Shown: one piece after another, positions 1-7,873 of the stretch | How the letters are laid out: each line of letters begins with the position of its first letter | How positions within the stretch are numbered: position 1 is the first letter of the stretch | DNA from: Mycobacterium kubicae | GTDB lineage: Bacteria; Actinomycetota; Actinomycetes; Mycobacteriales; Mycobacteriaceae | Assembly (NCBI RefSeq): GCF_015689175.1 | Contig: NZ_CP065047.1 | Span: forward strand, 3,100,001 to 3,164,000 | Length of the DNA: 64,000 bases | Direction: 5' to 3' | Program-made: the position numbers and the translations under genes | The notes under the pieces: generated by a model | What the model was told of the DNA's origin: nothing | Seen by the model: only the letters and a program-made list of their open reading frames with translations | Database searches by the model: none

Positions 1-313
1 GGGCAGCGGTCATCGCGTCGATTCCTTTGCTCGAGTGACTTTGGACGGTCTCTCGAAGAATCACGCGATGACCCTCATCTATCCGGCTACGACACGCCGG
101 TACTCAACTCACGGCCCGACTCGTACACCACCTTGGTGGACGCAACCCGCGGCTGTGCTCAGGCCGTTGAGCCAGCAAGAGTGAGGCACTCATACCGAAC
201 TCGAACCAGTGTGACAGTGCGCAGACGCAACATTTCGGCTGCCAGACGGATCGAACTTCCCTCAAACTAAGGGGCGCTATGTCCGATCGAGCCATAGCGT
301 TAGGAGGCCAAGC
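1..313. other. Left-edge region with no confident gene
   Basis: No gene can be supported here. The plus strand is open in frame 1 from the edge to a stop near 270, and frame 3 closes at about 38, so the C-terminus of a gene lying outside the window is possible in either. Neither translation resembles a family I know. An 11-bp perfect inverted repeat lies at 8-18 (GGTCATCGCGT) and 63-73 (ACGCGATGACC), with partial extension of both arms inward. The minus-strand open frame across 104-580 has low-complexity, shadow-like composition and covers the better-supported small ORF at 314, so it is not called. Confidence 0.4.
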
Positions 314-511
314 GTGCCTACTCACAGCCCCGGCGAGATTCAGCGGCTGGCAGCCCGGTTGGACATGTTGGTAACCCGGCTCCGAGACGACGAGTATTTG
401 CTGTACGACAATGAAACCAACCAGTTGCTGCTCGGCGGCCAATCGGGCAGCCAGAAAACCGGCGTCAGCCTGGAACAGATCCGGCTTTACCTGCAGAGGT
501 TCCAGCAGTGA
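314..511 (+). CDS. Small hypothetical protein (65 aa)
   Basis: Unrecognised 65-residue protein. The GTG start at 314 is well supported by a perfect AGGAGG Shine-Dalgarno at 302-307 with 6-nt spacing. The sequence is hydrophilic with no membrane segment, signal peptide or cysteine. The first half (about residues 5-28) is leucine- and arginine-rich and could form an amphipathic helix, and the middle is Gly/Gln/Ser-rich. There is no partner gene nearby. The strong ribosome site is the main reason to believe it is translated. Function unknown. Confidence 0.6.
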   Translation: MPTHSPGEIQRLAARLDMLVTRLRDDEYLLYDNETNQLLLGGQSGSQKTGVSLEQIRLYLQRFQQ

Positions 512-887
512 GGGAAAGGGCGACCAAGCAGCCTGACCGCGATGCCTTAATCGTGACCAGGGGAAGCCTGCAGCATCCAACTTGACATAATGTCGCTTAT
601 CGGCATAAAGAGGTGCGGGCAGTTCGGTGAGCCCGCAAGGCGCCGACCCTAATTGATGTCCGCCCGCCGCACCGCCGCCTGTGCGCGCCGCGACGGTCCG
701 CGTCCCGCAACCGGCGCGGAATTCTCCTCGCGGGCGGGCCGACCGGGTCGGCCTCTTGCGCGCGACACCGACTCGGGATCGCGCTCAGCGCGGTCATTTA
801 CAAACGGCCACGACTCTTGCCCAACCCCGGTGGCAGACCACTGATTCGTCACTGTGACGGAATGCTCGCCACACGTCGGCGTCGCGG
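512..887. other. Intergenic stretch with promoter-like and palindromic elements
   Basis: No supported protein gene in 376 bp. It holds a promoter-like TTGACA at 582-587 and CATAAA at 604-609 (16-nt spacer) on the plus strand. A perfect 11-bp palindrome, GACATAATGTC (584-594), overlaps the -35 box. A GCGGGC/GCCCGC hairpin follows at 615-636. A 16-bp palindromic element lies at 844-859. A 63-codon plus-strand frame from 653 has no ribosome site and arginine-rich shadow composition, so it is not called. Confidence 0.45.
844..859 (+). repeat. Short palindromic intergenic repeat, copy 1
   Basis: ATTCGTCACTGTGACG, whose core CGTCAC-T-GTGACG is a perfect palindrome. It lies 28 bp beyond the stop of the EamA exporter gene. 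The same 16 bases occur in reverse orientation at 2475-2490, and with one change at 4721-4736, each time between genes. Confidence 0.7.
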
Positions 888-1775
888 TCACGGATCTCGC
901 GGGCGCGTCGTCGCGACATAACTGGCGACGAGCACCACCGCGCAGCCGGTCAGCTGTAGCGGTGTCGGCCGCTCTCTGAGCACGAGTGCACCCAGCACGA
1001 CGGCCCCAACTGGGGTCAAGAGGAGCAGCGCGGAACTGACGTCGCTGGGCAGACGCGGCGAACAGAACGCGACGAGCAGCCAGCCCAGCAGTTGTCCGGT
1101 CACTGTGACGAGGACCAGCCATCCGATCGACGACCACGCTGGCGTGAAGTCGACGCCATGCCACCACGGGCCCGTGGCGATCGCAACGACTGCCGCCGAA
1201 ACCAGGACGATTCCATAGGTCTGCATCGGTTGACCCGCCTGTCCGCCACGGCGCAGCAAGAATAGAAAGCCCGAGTAACACAGTGCCGCAGCGATTGCGT
1301 GCACGGTGCCCCAAGCAGGGTTGCTTCCTCCGGCGCCACGCTGGAAGACACCGCCCGCCAACACCACGCCCGCCAGGATGACAGGCAGACACCACAAGAA
1401 TCGCGGTCCGACACGTTCCCTGTCGACGAGCCAGGCCAGCAGCGGCACAAGCGCGATCTGGGTGTTCACCAATACTGTCGACAGGCCCGCACCCACCTCT
1501 CGTATCGATTGCGTCCACCAGAGCATGTCGCCAGCGAACAACACGCCGCAGCCCACACCCGCCAGATAGCCACGCACGCTGAGGGCGCCGTGGCGCCGTC
1601 GCTCCAGCCAAGCCAGCGCGCCCACCACTGGCAACGCGAACAGGCATCGAGCGGCGGTGGCAGTCGCCGGTGTGGTACTGGCCAGACCTAGCAGCACAGC
1701 CGATGCCGAAACACATAGGGCGCCGAGGGCCCCGCCGAGGTGCCATCGATAGTCGGCACGTTCGATGATCTCCAT
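888..1775 (-). CDS. EamA/DMT-family transporter
   Basis: Inner-membrane drug/metabolite transporter of 295 aa, the usual length for a ten-helix DMT protein with two EamA repeats. Hydrophobic segments run throughout. The C-terminal repeat ends with the usual pattern of a small-residue-rich helix, an RERPTPLQ turn and a final helix (about residues 240-288). The substrate cannot be read from sequence; relatives export amino acids, nucleosides or other metabolites. It is divergent from the CGNR zinc-finger gene at 1840 across a 64-bp region carrying a 9-bp perfect inverted repeat, which suggests the neighbour controls it. Start ATG at 1775. Confidence 0.85.
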   Translation of the reverse strand: MEIIERADYRWHLGGALGALCVSASAVLLGLASTTPATATAARCLFALPVVGALAWLERRRHGALSVRGYLAGVGCGVLFAGDMLWWTQSIREVGAGLSTVLVNTQIALVPLLAWLVDRERVGPRFLWCLPVILAGVVLAGGVFQRGAGGSNPAWGTVHAIAAALCYSGFLFLLRRGGQAGQPMQTYGIVLVSAAVVAIATGPWWHGVDFTPAWSSIGWLVLVTVTGQLLGWLLVAFCSPRLPSDVSSALLLLTPVGAVVLGALVLRERPTPLQLTGCAVVLVASYVATTRPRDP

Positions 1776-1797
1776 GTGGGAGTCGTATGTCCGCTTT

Positions 1798-1831
1798 GCC
1801 TAACAGGTAAACACGAATTTTGCTGTTAGGC
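1798..1831. promoter_or_regulatory. Inverted repeat in divergent promoter (candidate operator)
   Basis: GCCTAACAG at 1798-1806 and CTGTTAGGC at 1823-1831 form perfect 9-bp arms around a 16-nt AT-rich spacer. It lies between the divergent EamA exporter and CGNR genes, 9 bp upstream of the CGNR start codon. Symmetry and position fit an operator for a dimeric regulator. No footprint or consensus is known to me. Confidence 0.5.
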
Positions 1832-1839
1832 TGAGCGTC

Positions 1840-2415
1840 ATGGTTTCAGCCGCTGGTCATCTCGACATGCGCGGTGGACATCCCGTGGTCGACTTCGTCA
1901 ACACCGTTGCCTGGCGCGGGGATTCGGCACGTCGAATTGACTACCTGGTGGAATATACGGACCTCGTGTCGTGGTGCCGGCACGCGAAGGTGTTGACCGT
2001 TGCGGAGGCCCGGCAATTGACAACCGCAGCACCGGCGGCCCAGCGCGCGCTCAATGACGGCAAGCGACTGCGCGAAGCGCTGCATGCGGCGTGGACCGAT
2101 GGAAACGACCTCGATGAGGTGATCGCGACGATGTATCGAGCGGCGATGCGCGAAAGGCGCTTGCGGCTCGCCGACGACACGATCACGTGGACCGAGGATG
2201 AGCTGACGATCCGCACGCCTGTTTACCGGATCGCGGTGTCGGCCGTTGAGTTGTTAACTCGCACACCACGATCGCGGGTGAAGAGCTGCGACGACACGGT
2301 GTGCGGTTGGCTGTTCTTGGACAGCAGCCACCGCCAGAACCGACGCTGGTGCAGCGCGGCCGATTGCGGGAACCGAGAGCGCGCTCGCAGGCACTACCAA
2401 CGCAACCGCCGGTAA
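1840..2415 (+). CDS. CGNR zinc-finger / ABATE-domain protein (putative regulator)
   Basis: 191-aa protein. The N-terminal part (about 8-130) fits the ABATE (putative stress-induced regulator) domain, starting with the characteristic GGHPVVDFVNTV stretch. The C-terminus is a CGNR zinc finger with C150, C155, C171 and C176, followed by a basic tail that would contact DNA. The family is predicted to be transcriptional regulators, so DNA binding is inferred, not shown. It is divergent from an EamA exporter with an inverted repeat between them, a typical regulator-target layout. Start ATG at 1840. Confidence 0.85.
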   Translation: MVSAAGHLDMRGGHPVVDFVNTVAWRGDSARRIDYLVEYTDLVSWCRHAKVLTVAEARQLTTAAPAAQRALNDGKRLREALHAAWTDGNDLDEVIATMYRAAMRERRLRLADDTITWTEDELTIRTPVYRIAVSAVELLTRTPRSRVKSCDDTVCGWLFLDSSHRQNRRWCSAADCGNRERARRHYQRNRR

Positions 2416-2474
2416 TTACGCGCCGGCCAGCGATTGATCTCCCCCTCCCCTTTTATCCCAGCCGGTCGTCAAAT

Positions 2475-2490
2475 CGTCACAGTGACGAAT
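2475..2490 (-). repeat. Short palindromic intergenic repeat, copy 2
   Basis: CGTCACAGTGACGAAT, the exact reverse complement of the 16 bases at 844-859. It lies 60 bp beyond the stop of the CGNR gene and upstream of the SOUL gene. Confidence 0.7.
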
Positions 2491-2544
2491 GAGCTCCGTG
2501 CACACGAGACGCATAGACCACACACTTTGTGCTGTGTATGGTCT

Positions 2545-3207
2545 GTGCGTAGCCGGGTCGGATGGTCAACGGAGAGCGAGAGTGGACACCTGCGCGCACT
2601 AGGACAAATCGTTGAGGCGACCGCTTCCATCTTCGGCATCCGAAGCGGCACTGACGAGCCTCCGTACAGCTCTCAGTGGTTGCACGACGGCATCGAGGTT
2701 CGCAAGTACGGCGCCCGGATTGTCGCCCAAACAACGGTCAATGCAGACCAGGAGAAGGCCCGCAACATCGGTTTCCGCCGCCTCGCCGGTTATATATTCG
2801 GGGGCAATAACATCGCAATGACAGCTCCGGTTGCTCAACAACCTCGCGGCAACACAGGCGAGAAGATCCCGATGACAGCCCCTGTCGCGCAACGTGGCAG
2901 CGGTGACGGCGAGTGGCTCATTCAATTCTTCATGCCGGCGGAGAAAACGATGACTTCGTTACCCGAACCGAATGATCCGGCTGTCACCCTCGTCGAAGTG
3001 CCGCCCGAAACATATGCGGTGCGACGTTTCTCTGGTAGCCGCGACCCTGGGGCTATCGCCCGGCAAACCACATTGTTGCAACGGGCATTGCGCGACAACG
3101 GGATCACCGCGACTGCAACGCCGGTGACCTGGTTCTACGATCCGCCGTGGACCATTCCCTTGCTGCGTCGCAGCGAGATTGCCGTGCCGATCGACATCGC
3201 CGGCTAG
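2545..3207 (+). CDS. SOUL heme-binding family protein
   Basis: SOUL/HBP family protein, recognised by the EVRKYGARIVAQT start of the fold, two MTAPVAQ motifs (near 2818-2835 and 2872-2889), the IQFFMP strand and the final PVTWFYDPPWT motif. Family members bind heme or tetrapyrroles. The exact cellular role in mycobacteria is unsettled. Start choice is uncertain: GTG 2545 is used because the conserved region begins about 20 codons later, but the frame is open back to ATG 2434, which has no ribosome site. The gene ends 8 bp before a GGDEF-protein gene, so the two are probably co-transcribed. Confidence 0.85.
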   Translation: MRSRVGWSTESESGHLRALGQIVEATASIFGIRSGTDEPPYSSQWLHDGIEVRKYGARIVAQTTVNADQEKARNIGFRRLAGYIFGGNNIAMTAPVAQQPRGNTGEKIPMTAPVAQRGSGDGEWLIQFFMPAEKTMTSLPEPNDPAVTLVEVPPETYAVRRFSGSRDPGAIARQTTLLQRALRDNGITATATPVTWFYDPPWTIPLLRRSEIAVPIDIAG

Positions 3208-3215
3208 CCGGGCAA

Positions 3216-4154
3216 GTGTCCTCCGAGTTAGACCCGCAACCATCAGCCAGGCGTTGGCACGCGATCGGACTGACAGCCTATCTGTCGATGCTTGCCCTCT
3301 ATGCGGCCGCCGGATCCGCCGCCGCGCCGAGGCTGTACTGGATCCTGGGCGCCGCAGCGCTGCTCGCGGTCACCGTCGCGCTGGTAGGCCTGTGGCGCGG
3401 TTGGCAAGAACGCCGTGGACTGCTACTCGCCTGGCCGGTGGCCGCACTGTTGAGCACGATTTTGGCCGGCGCGGCTGACTCCCATGCCACCCGCGAGCTA
3501 CCGGGCACCATCACGATCACCTTCGCCTATCTCGGCCTCACCTGCGGGCGCTGGCGCTCACTTGCCGTCGTACCACTCGGGGTTGCCGCGTTCGTCGTGG
3601 GCGGTGCGCTCCACCTGCCAGCTCAGGCGCCCAAGATCACTTTGGCCGCCGCCATGTGGGTCCTGGTTTCCGAAGTTCCGGCCTGGCTCATCTCGCGACT
3701 GGAAAGACAGAGCGCGCTGCTGCGCAAGATCGCCGAAACCGACGCCCTGACCTCGCTGCTGGACCGCAGCACTCTTGGCCCCATGCTGTCGAGGCACGCC
3801 AGCGGATCGGCTGTGGTGCTGATCGACCTCGACAACTTCAAGGGTTACAACGACAGCCACGGCCACGAAGCGGGTGACGAACTCCTCGTCGCCTTCGCCG
3901 ATGCATTGCGTTCGTCGACGCGCAAGGACGACGCCGTCTTCCGGATCGGCGGTGACGAGGTCCTCTTGCTGCTGGTCGCCGCTGACCGCGCCGAGGCCGA
4001 GCAAGTTGTCGATCGGCTCCGCCGCCGCTGGACCGAGATCGGGTCATCGGTCGGCTTCAGCGCCGGCATTGCAACCGGCGAGCAGAACTTGATGCGCCTC
4101 GCCGACGAGCACATGTACGCCGCAAAACGCTCGCGCCGCCTACTTGCCGACTGA
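3216..4154 (+). CDS. Membrane-bound GGDEF-domain protein (probable diguanylate cyclase)
   Basis: About 312 aa. The N-terminal half has five or six hydrophobic segments (about residues 15-165). The C-terminal half is a GGDEF domain with TDALTSLLDR, DLDNFKGYNDSHGHEAGD and a signature reading GGDEV (near residue 245) rather than GGDEF. An RxxD motif (RKDD) sits exactly five residues before the signature, matching the c-di-GMP inhibitory I-site. Predicted to make c-di-GMP from two GTP. The last-position change is tolerated in some active cyclases but needs testing. GTG 3216 is preferred over ATG 3147, which lies inside the SOUL gene. Tight spacing suggests co-expression with SOUL. Confidence 0.88.
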   Translation: MSSELDPQPSARRWHAIGLTAYLSMLALYAAAGSAAAPRLYWILGAAALLAVTVALVGLWRGWQERRGLLLAWPVAALLSTILAGAADSHATRELPGTITITFAYLGLTCGRWRSLAVVPLGVAAFVVGGALHLPAQAPKITLAAAMWVLVSEVPAWLISRLERQSALLRKIAETDALTSLLDRSTLGPMLSRHASGSAVVLIDLDNFKGYNDSHGHEAGDELLVAFADALRSSTRKDDAVFRIGGDEVLLLLVAADRAEAEQVVDRLRRRWTEIGSSVGFSAGIATGEQNLMRLADEHMYAAKRSRRLLAD

Positions 4155-4208
4155 TACCGCGTAGCGGCAAAGTTGTTCTCGTCAGGCGCACACATTTGAG
4201 GAGCTGCA

Positions 4209-4439
4209 ATGCTGCATTACGTTCTCACCGCCGCACAGGAAAACCCGCAAGCGGCCGGCCTCATCCTAAGAGGCATCAAGGGCATTATCGTCGCGATCGG
4301 TAGCGTCATCGCCGCCATTGTCTGCGGTGTCATTGCCAGCATCAAAGGACGTAATCCACTGGGCTGGGGCCTTCTCGGACTGTTCTTCAGCATCCTGACA
4401 CTTATCGTCATCACCATCTTGCCCAGCAAGAGGAAATGA
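4209..4439 (+). CDS. Small two-helix membrane protein
   Basis: 76-aa protein with a GAGGAG ribosome site seven nucleotides before ATG 4209. There are two hydrophobic helices, about residues 24-44 and 53-70, separated by a short basic loop (SIKGRNPLGWG) and ending in a lysine/arginine tail. No enzymatic motif. The GRNPLGWGLLGLFFS pattern is typical of small bacterial membrane proteins of unknown function. It follows the GGDEF gene by 54 bp and could share its transcript. Confidence 0.7.
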   Translation: MLHYVLTAAQENPQAAGLILRGIKGIIVAIGSVIAAIVCGVIASIKGRNPLGWGLLGLFFSILTLIVITILPSKRK

Positions 4440-4467
4440 CGACCGCTTGGTGCGAACGGCCACAACC

Positions 4468-4710
4468 ATGAGGAAACTCAAACTACTGCTTCTCGGCTTC
4501 GCGGTCATTGTCGTCATCGCCTTGCTGGCCTGGCCGGTCAAGAACGTGTGTCCCAAGGGCCCGTGCGGCACCGCGCCCGATGCCCAGGGCTATGTCCACC
4601 GGTACTACGAAGTGCAGCCACTCGGCGCGGTCGCGATTGAGACCATTACCAACCAGCACCTGCCCCTCTCTTATAGCTCCGGCCAGGTAGATGACCGAGC
4701 ATCTCGGTGA
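4468..4710 (+). CDS. Small membrane-anchored hypothetical protein
   Basis: About 80 residues. MRKLK followed by a hydrophobic segment (about residues 4-24) gives a single N-terminal anchor with the remainder probably outside. The outer part has a CPKGPC motif, two cysteines four residues apart that could form a disulfide. Start is ambiguous: GTG 4447 in the same frame adds seven residues. Not recognised as a named family. It lies 28 bp after the previous small membrane protein gene on the same strand. Confidence 0.55.
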   Translation: MRKLKLLLLGFAVIVVIALLAWPVKNVCPKGPCGTAPDAQGYVHRYYEVQPLGAVAIETITNQHLPLSYSSGQVDDRASR

Positions 4711-4720
4711 CCCACCAAAA

Positions 4721-4736
4721 CGTCACAGCGACGAAT
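4721..4736 (-). repeat. Short palindromic intergenic repeat, copy 3
   Basis: CGTCACAGCGACGAAT, one base different from the copy at 2475-2490. It sits in the 46-bp gap between two convergent genes (stops at 4710 and 4757). Confidence 0.6.
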
Positions 4737-4756
4737 TGCGTTGCGGCGGAGGCGCT

Positions 4757-5701
4757 TTACTGGTAGCCCGCACGTTCAGCAGCTAGGTCCTCGTCAGCGA
4801 ATATGTTCTCGAGCTGCATTGGCGAGTAGTCGATATCGATGTCGCCAAGTGGGCGGTGGCGCGCGCTGCTGATGGTCCGGAACCGCCGCATCCCCTTGGC
4901 CGTGGAGTACTGGCGCAGCTCGTCCCCCGAGATACCGAAGGGTAGCGAATCACCGTGGAGGGCACGGACCTCTTTGTTGAGTTGCAAGACCAGTGGCATG
5001 AGTTCGTTCATCCGGCTTTCGAACACGGTCCAACAAGCATCGTCAGCCGCGACGTGCCGCCGGCAGGTGAACGTGCCCCATGCCATGTGGCGCCGCTCGT
5101 CGTCGCTGACGTGCTGAACCAGCCGTTGCATACCGGGGAAAATGCCGCGCTGCACGCAGATCTTGTGCCAGGCGTAGTAGCCGGTCAACGCCAGCATGCC
5201 TTCGATGATGTGGTTGTAGGTCGCCGACGCTCGGACTTGCGCGACCGGTGAGGGATCCACCGAAAGAGCGTGCAGTGACTCCGGAAGTTCTTCGTGAAAG
5301 ATCTGCTGGTAGGTGGGCAACTCATCGAGGTAGCCGTGTAGGTCGTCGGTGAGGCCGACGGCGTCGAGCCACAAGCGAAATACCTGGGCGTGTTTGGCCT
5401 CCTCGAACGCGAATTGCGTCAGATACATCTCGTCGCCCAGGCGTCCTTCGGCCCGCACCGCGGCCATAAAGGGTTGGATGTCTTGGGTGACCGCTTCTTC
5501 CCCCGCTATGAATTCTGCACTTAGTCGGGTGGCGTAGTGGCGTTCGCGGTCGGACAGCTGCTCCCAGTCGGCGCGGTCGCGGGAGAGGTCGATACTGGCC
5601 GGATCCCAGAATTTGGCGTTGCCGGCGACGAAGAGCCGAAGCGGCAAGCTGTTCCAGTTGAGCCCACCAGCGGTCAGCGAGCCGAAACGTGTGCGCGTCA
5701 T
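4757..5701 (-). CDS. R2-like ligand-binding oxidase (R2lox, Mn/Fe)
   Basis: 314-aa homologue of M. tuberculosis Rv0233, which is annotated nrdB although it is not a ribonucleotide reductase subunit. All family landmarks are in register: metal ligands E68, E101, H104, E167, E202 and H205, plus V71 and Y162, the pair that forms the ether cross-link in characterised R2lox. The protein is expected to hold a Mn/Fe centre and a fatty-acid-like ligand and to activate O2; its physiological substrate is unknown. The start overlaps the stop of the upstream alpha/beta hydrolase by 4 bp, so the two are translationally coupled. Confidence 0.93.
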   Translation of the reverse strand: MTRTRFGSLTAGGLNWNSLPLRLFVAGNAKFWDPASIDLSRDRADWEQLSDRERHYATRLSAEFIAGEEAVTQDIQPFMAAVRAEGRLGDEMYLTQFAFEEAKHAQVFRLWLDAVGLTDDLHGYLDELPTYQQIFHEELPESLHALSVDPSPVAQVRASATYNHIIEGMLALTGYYAWHKICVQRGIFPGMQRLVQHVSDDERRHMAWGTFTCRRHVAADDACWTVFESRMNELMPLVLQLNKEVRALHGDSLPFGISGDELRQYSTAKGMRRFRTISSARHRPLGDIDIDYSPMQLENIFADEDLAAERAGYQ

Positions 5702-6426
5702 GGAAGTGACTCATCGCGCGCGGCTTCAATGAGTTTGTCGGCCAACAGATCCGGGTTCGTGAACATCAGTTCGTGTCCGCCCGGTGTTTCCAGTAACCGA
5801 AATGGGCCGACGCGGCTTGTCATTTGGGGATGCCATCCGCCGGGCATCGTGCAGTCGTCGGTGCCTACGAGGAAGGTTCGCGGCGTTCGCAGAGTATGAA
5901 ACTTTGTCAAGTCGACGCGGTCGAGCACCGTTCGGCATGGTTCTGGCCACAGCTGCTGGTATGCCCATTGCGCCACCTCGAGATCGGCCTCCGGAATGAA
6001 CCCGTTGCGCCAGACCTCGAATGGCAGCGTTATTGTGCCGTCGAAAGATTCGGCGAACCACTGGTTCAACGCCAAGCGGTAAATGGGCGGGTAGCCGTCG
6101 TATATCGACTCGCCGTCGTGAGGTACCACGGCAGCGTAGAAGACAAGCCGGCCAATACGCTCGGGGATCGCCTCGGCGACCTTGCAGATGACGGCGCCGC
6201 CGAGGCTATGGCCGACGAGGATAACGTCCGTCAGATCGCGGTCCACGATGTAATCGGCCAGGGACTGAGTGCACTGACCCAGACCTACTGTCGGGTCAGC
6301 GCCTTTGCCGCGGCCGGCGAGCGTGGGCGCTAACGCGGTATGTCCGTGCTGCTCTAAGCGTGCGATCACCCGCTCCCACGTGTTCCCGTCGTGAAATCCG
6401 CCATGGACGAGGACGTAGGTTCCCAA
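5698..6426 (-). CDS. Alpha/beta hydrolase coupled to R2lox
   Basis: 242-aa cytoplasmic alpha/beta hydrolase of the salicylate-esterase/hydroxynitrile-lyase-like type. [10 protein letters not shown] (residues 5-14) supplies the oxyanion region, GHSLGG gives the nucleophile S74, the acid is probably in VGTDDC (near 192), and the base is the histidine in PGGHELMF (near 222). Substrate unknown. It is the first gene of a two-gene operon with R2lox (4-bp overlap), so it may make or release the R2lox ligand or product. This is inference from adjacency. The LysR gene is 129 bp upstream on the same strand. Confidence 0.87.
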   Translation of the reverse strand: MGTYVLVHGGFHDGNTWERVIARLEQHGHTALAPTLAGRGKGADPTVGLGQCTQSLADYIVDRDLTDVILVGHSLGGAVICKVAEAIPERIGRLVFYAAVVPHDGESIYDGYPPIYRLALNQWFAESFDGTITLPFEVWRNGFIPEADLEVAQWAYQQLWPEPCRTVLDRVDLTKFHTLRTPRTFLVGTDDCTMPGGWHPQMTSRVGPFRLLETPGGHELMFTNPDLLADKLIEAARDESLP

Positions 6427-6555
6427 TCAAGTGCTCCCAAATTGCTGTACTCATGCTCGTGCAACTGGCCGGCGGAATATGGATGTTAGCGACGCCAAAG
6501 ATGTTGCGATAATACCTTTTTCGTTATAGCCATTACTAGGCTGCATGGGCATTTC

Positions 6556-7419
6556 TCAGGAGTGGCCCATAGCAGCGATCTGGTCGAGGAATGCCCGAGC
6601 GGCAGGACCTGCGCTGGCGCTGACGGCAACGGCGAGATTGCGAATGGTCCTGGGAACCAGCCTACGAACCGCGATCCCGCGGGGATGACCAATGAGAGCG
6701 GCGGCCGGCAGGATACTGACGCCCATTCCCGACCGAACAATTGCGAGGACCGCCGACATCCCGCTGGCCTCGAATGCGACGTCAAGCTCTACCCCAACCT
6801 GATTCGCTACCGCCATATAAATCTGCGCGCATCCACCGGTGGCACGGACGAAGGGCTCTCTGGCCAGCTCGACGTAGCTGATCTCGTCACGAGCGGCCAA
6901 GCGATGACCTGCGGGAACGACTGCCAACATGTCTTGGGCGGCCAGGAATGCAGTAGTGAGTCCTCTTGCGGGAAGGGAAATCACACCGGCATCGGCGGCG
7001 CCCTGGTCAAGCCAGTCGCGAATTTCGGGTTCGCTACCTTCCAGGACGCAGATCTCGACGCCTGGGTGCCGTTGGGAGAACTCGCGCAACTGAGGAGCGA
7101 CGAGGACGTCGGTGGTGAACGGCAAGCTGGCTAGGCGGATGGTGCCTGTGATTCCTCCGCGCATCGCTGCGACTTCGGCATGCATTTCGTCCAAGTGCCG
7201 TAGGGCTTCCCGGGCATGCCGCGCAGTGCGCTTCCCCGCCTCGCTCAGCTGTACGCCATCGCGTTGGCGATGCAGCAAGGGCAAGCCCAGTTCCCTCTCC
7301 AGGCTAGCCACTGCGCGGCTCACCGCAGGTTGAGATAGTCGCAGCTTTCGGCTCGCCGAGGTGAAGCCGCCATGGTCCACAACGGCCAAAAAAGTCTTGA
7401 GCTGCAACACGGTTGGCAC
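6556..7419 (-). CDS. LysR-family transcriptional regulator
   Basis: 287-aa LysR-type regulator. A winged helix-turn-helix occupies about residues 1-60 (LKTFLAVVDHGGFTSASRKL, then LSQPAVSRAVASLERELG), with a periplasmic-binding-like effector domain from about 90 to 285. The effector is not predictable. It points toward the hydrolase-R2lox operon 129 bp downstream on the same strand, so these are plausible targets or co-transcribed. The region beyond its start has CGATA/TATCG half-sites at 7493-7512 that resemble a LysR box. Confidence 0.88.
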   Translation of the reverse strand: MPTVLQLKTFLAVVDHGGFTSASRKLRLSQPAVSRAVASLERELGLPLLHRQRDGVQLSEAGKRTARHAREALRHLDEMHAEVAAMRGGITGTIRLASLPFTTDVLVAPQLREFSQRHPGVEICVLEGSEPEIRDWLDQGAADAGVISLPARGLTTAFLAAQDMLAVVPAGHRLAARDEISYVELAREPFVRATGGCAQIYMAVANQVGVELDVAFEASGMSAVLAIVRSGMGVSILPAAALIGHPRGIAVRRLVPRTIRNLAVAVSASAGPAARAFLDQIAAMGHS

Positions 7420-7873
7420 TGTTGCTCCAGTCAGGTCGGCATATCCGCGGCTCGAAAGGTCGCTGCCGCAAGCGACGTTCCTACCACCCGAACGATACCA
7501 CTCATGTTATCGGTGAAAACCTATCTGTGATATCGTTGGAAAGACCATTGCCGCGGCTTGCCGCTTAGCGAGGCCGAGGCGAGAGCCTGTCGAAAGAGGT
7601 GGTAGACCGGTCTTGGCGGCTGTCCCGCATTGCTTCGCTGAGGCCTATCTCACACACAGTTGCCGGTTACTAAGTCCGCCGCGCGGGTATTCAGGGTCCC
7701 GCGTTGAGACTCAGCGCCCCTTGTCTTGCCGAATCGCCGCTCCAGAGTCGTGTCGGCGGTCGGCTTTCATCCCATGGCCAACACGCTTGGTTCGCCATGA
7801 CCGCTTTCGCCGCCTCCTCGTGCGTTGCGACTGCGGACCCGCGAGGCCAAGCCACCACTGAAAGGTGACACCC
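7420..7873. other. Long intergenic region upstream of LysR and the ANTAR remnant
   Basis: 454 bp without a supported gene. Near the LysR start is an inverted CGATA(7493-7497)/TATCG(7508-7512) pair with a 10-nt gap, a possible LysR binding site. The motif GCGTTGAGACTCAGCGC at 7701-7717 matches 12461-12477 in 16 of 17 positions; both precede ANTAR-type genes. Short open frames here (for example 7613-7861) have no ribosome site and no recognisable content. Confidence 0.4.
7701..7717 (+). promoter_or_regulatory. Shared upstream motif of the ANTAR paralogues, copy 1
   Basis: GCGTTGAGACTCAGCGC, 16 of 17 bases identical to 12461-12477. The distances to the matching start codons are similar (7874 and 12617). 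Either conserved promoter/leader sequence from a duplication, or a shared regulatory site. Confidence 0.4.

Noticed and set aside
1095..1108. A further GTCACTGTGACG palindrome inside the EamA gene
   Set aside because: It shares only the 12-bp core, codes for the V-T-V-T-G stretch, and lacks the ATTC flank shared by the intergenic copies, so it is probably chance.
649..1746. 365-codon minus-strand frame
   Set aside because: It overlaps the EamA transporter in another frame and has an Arg/Gly-rich, motif-free translation.
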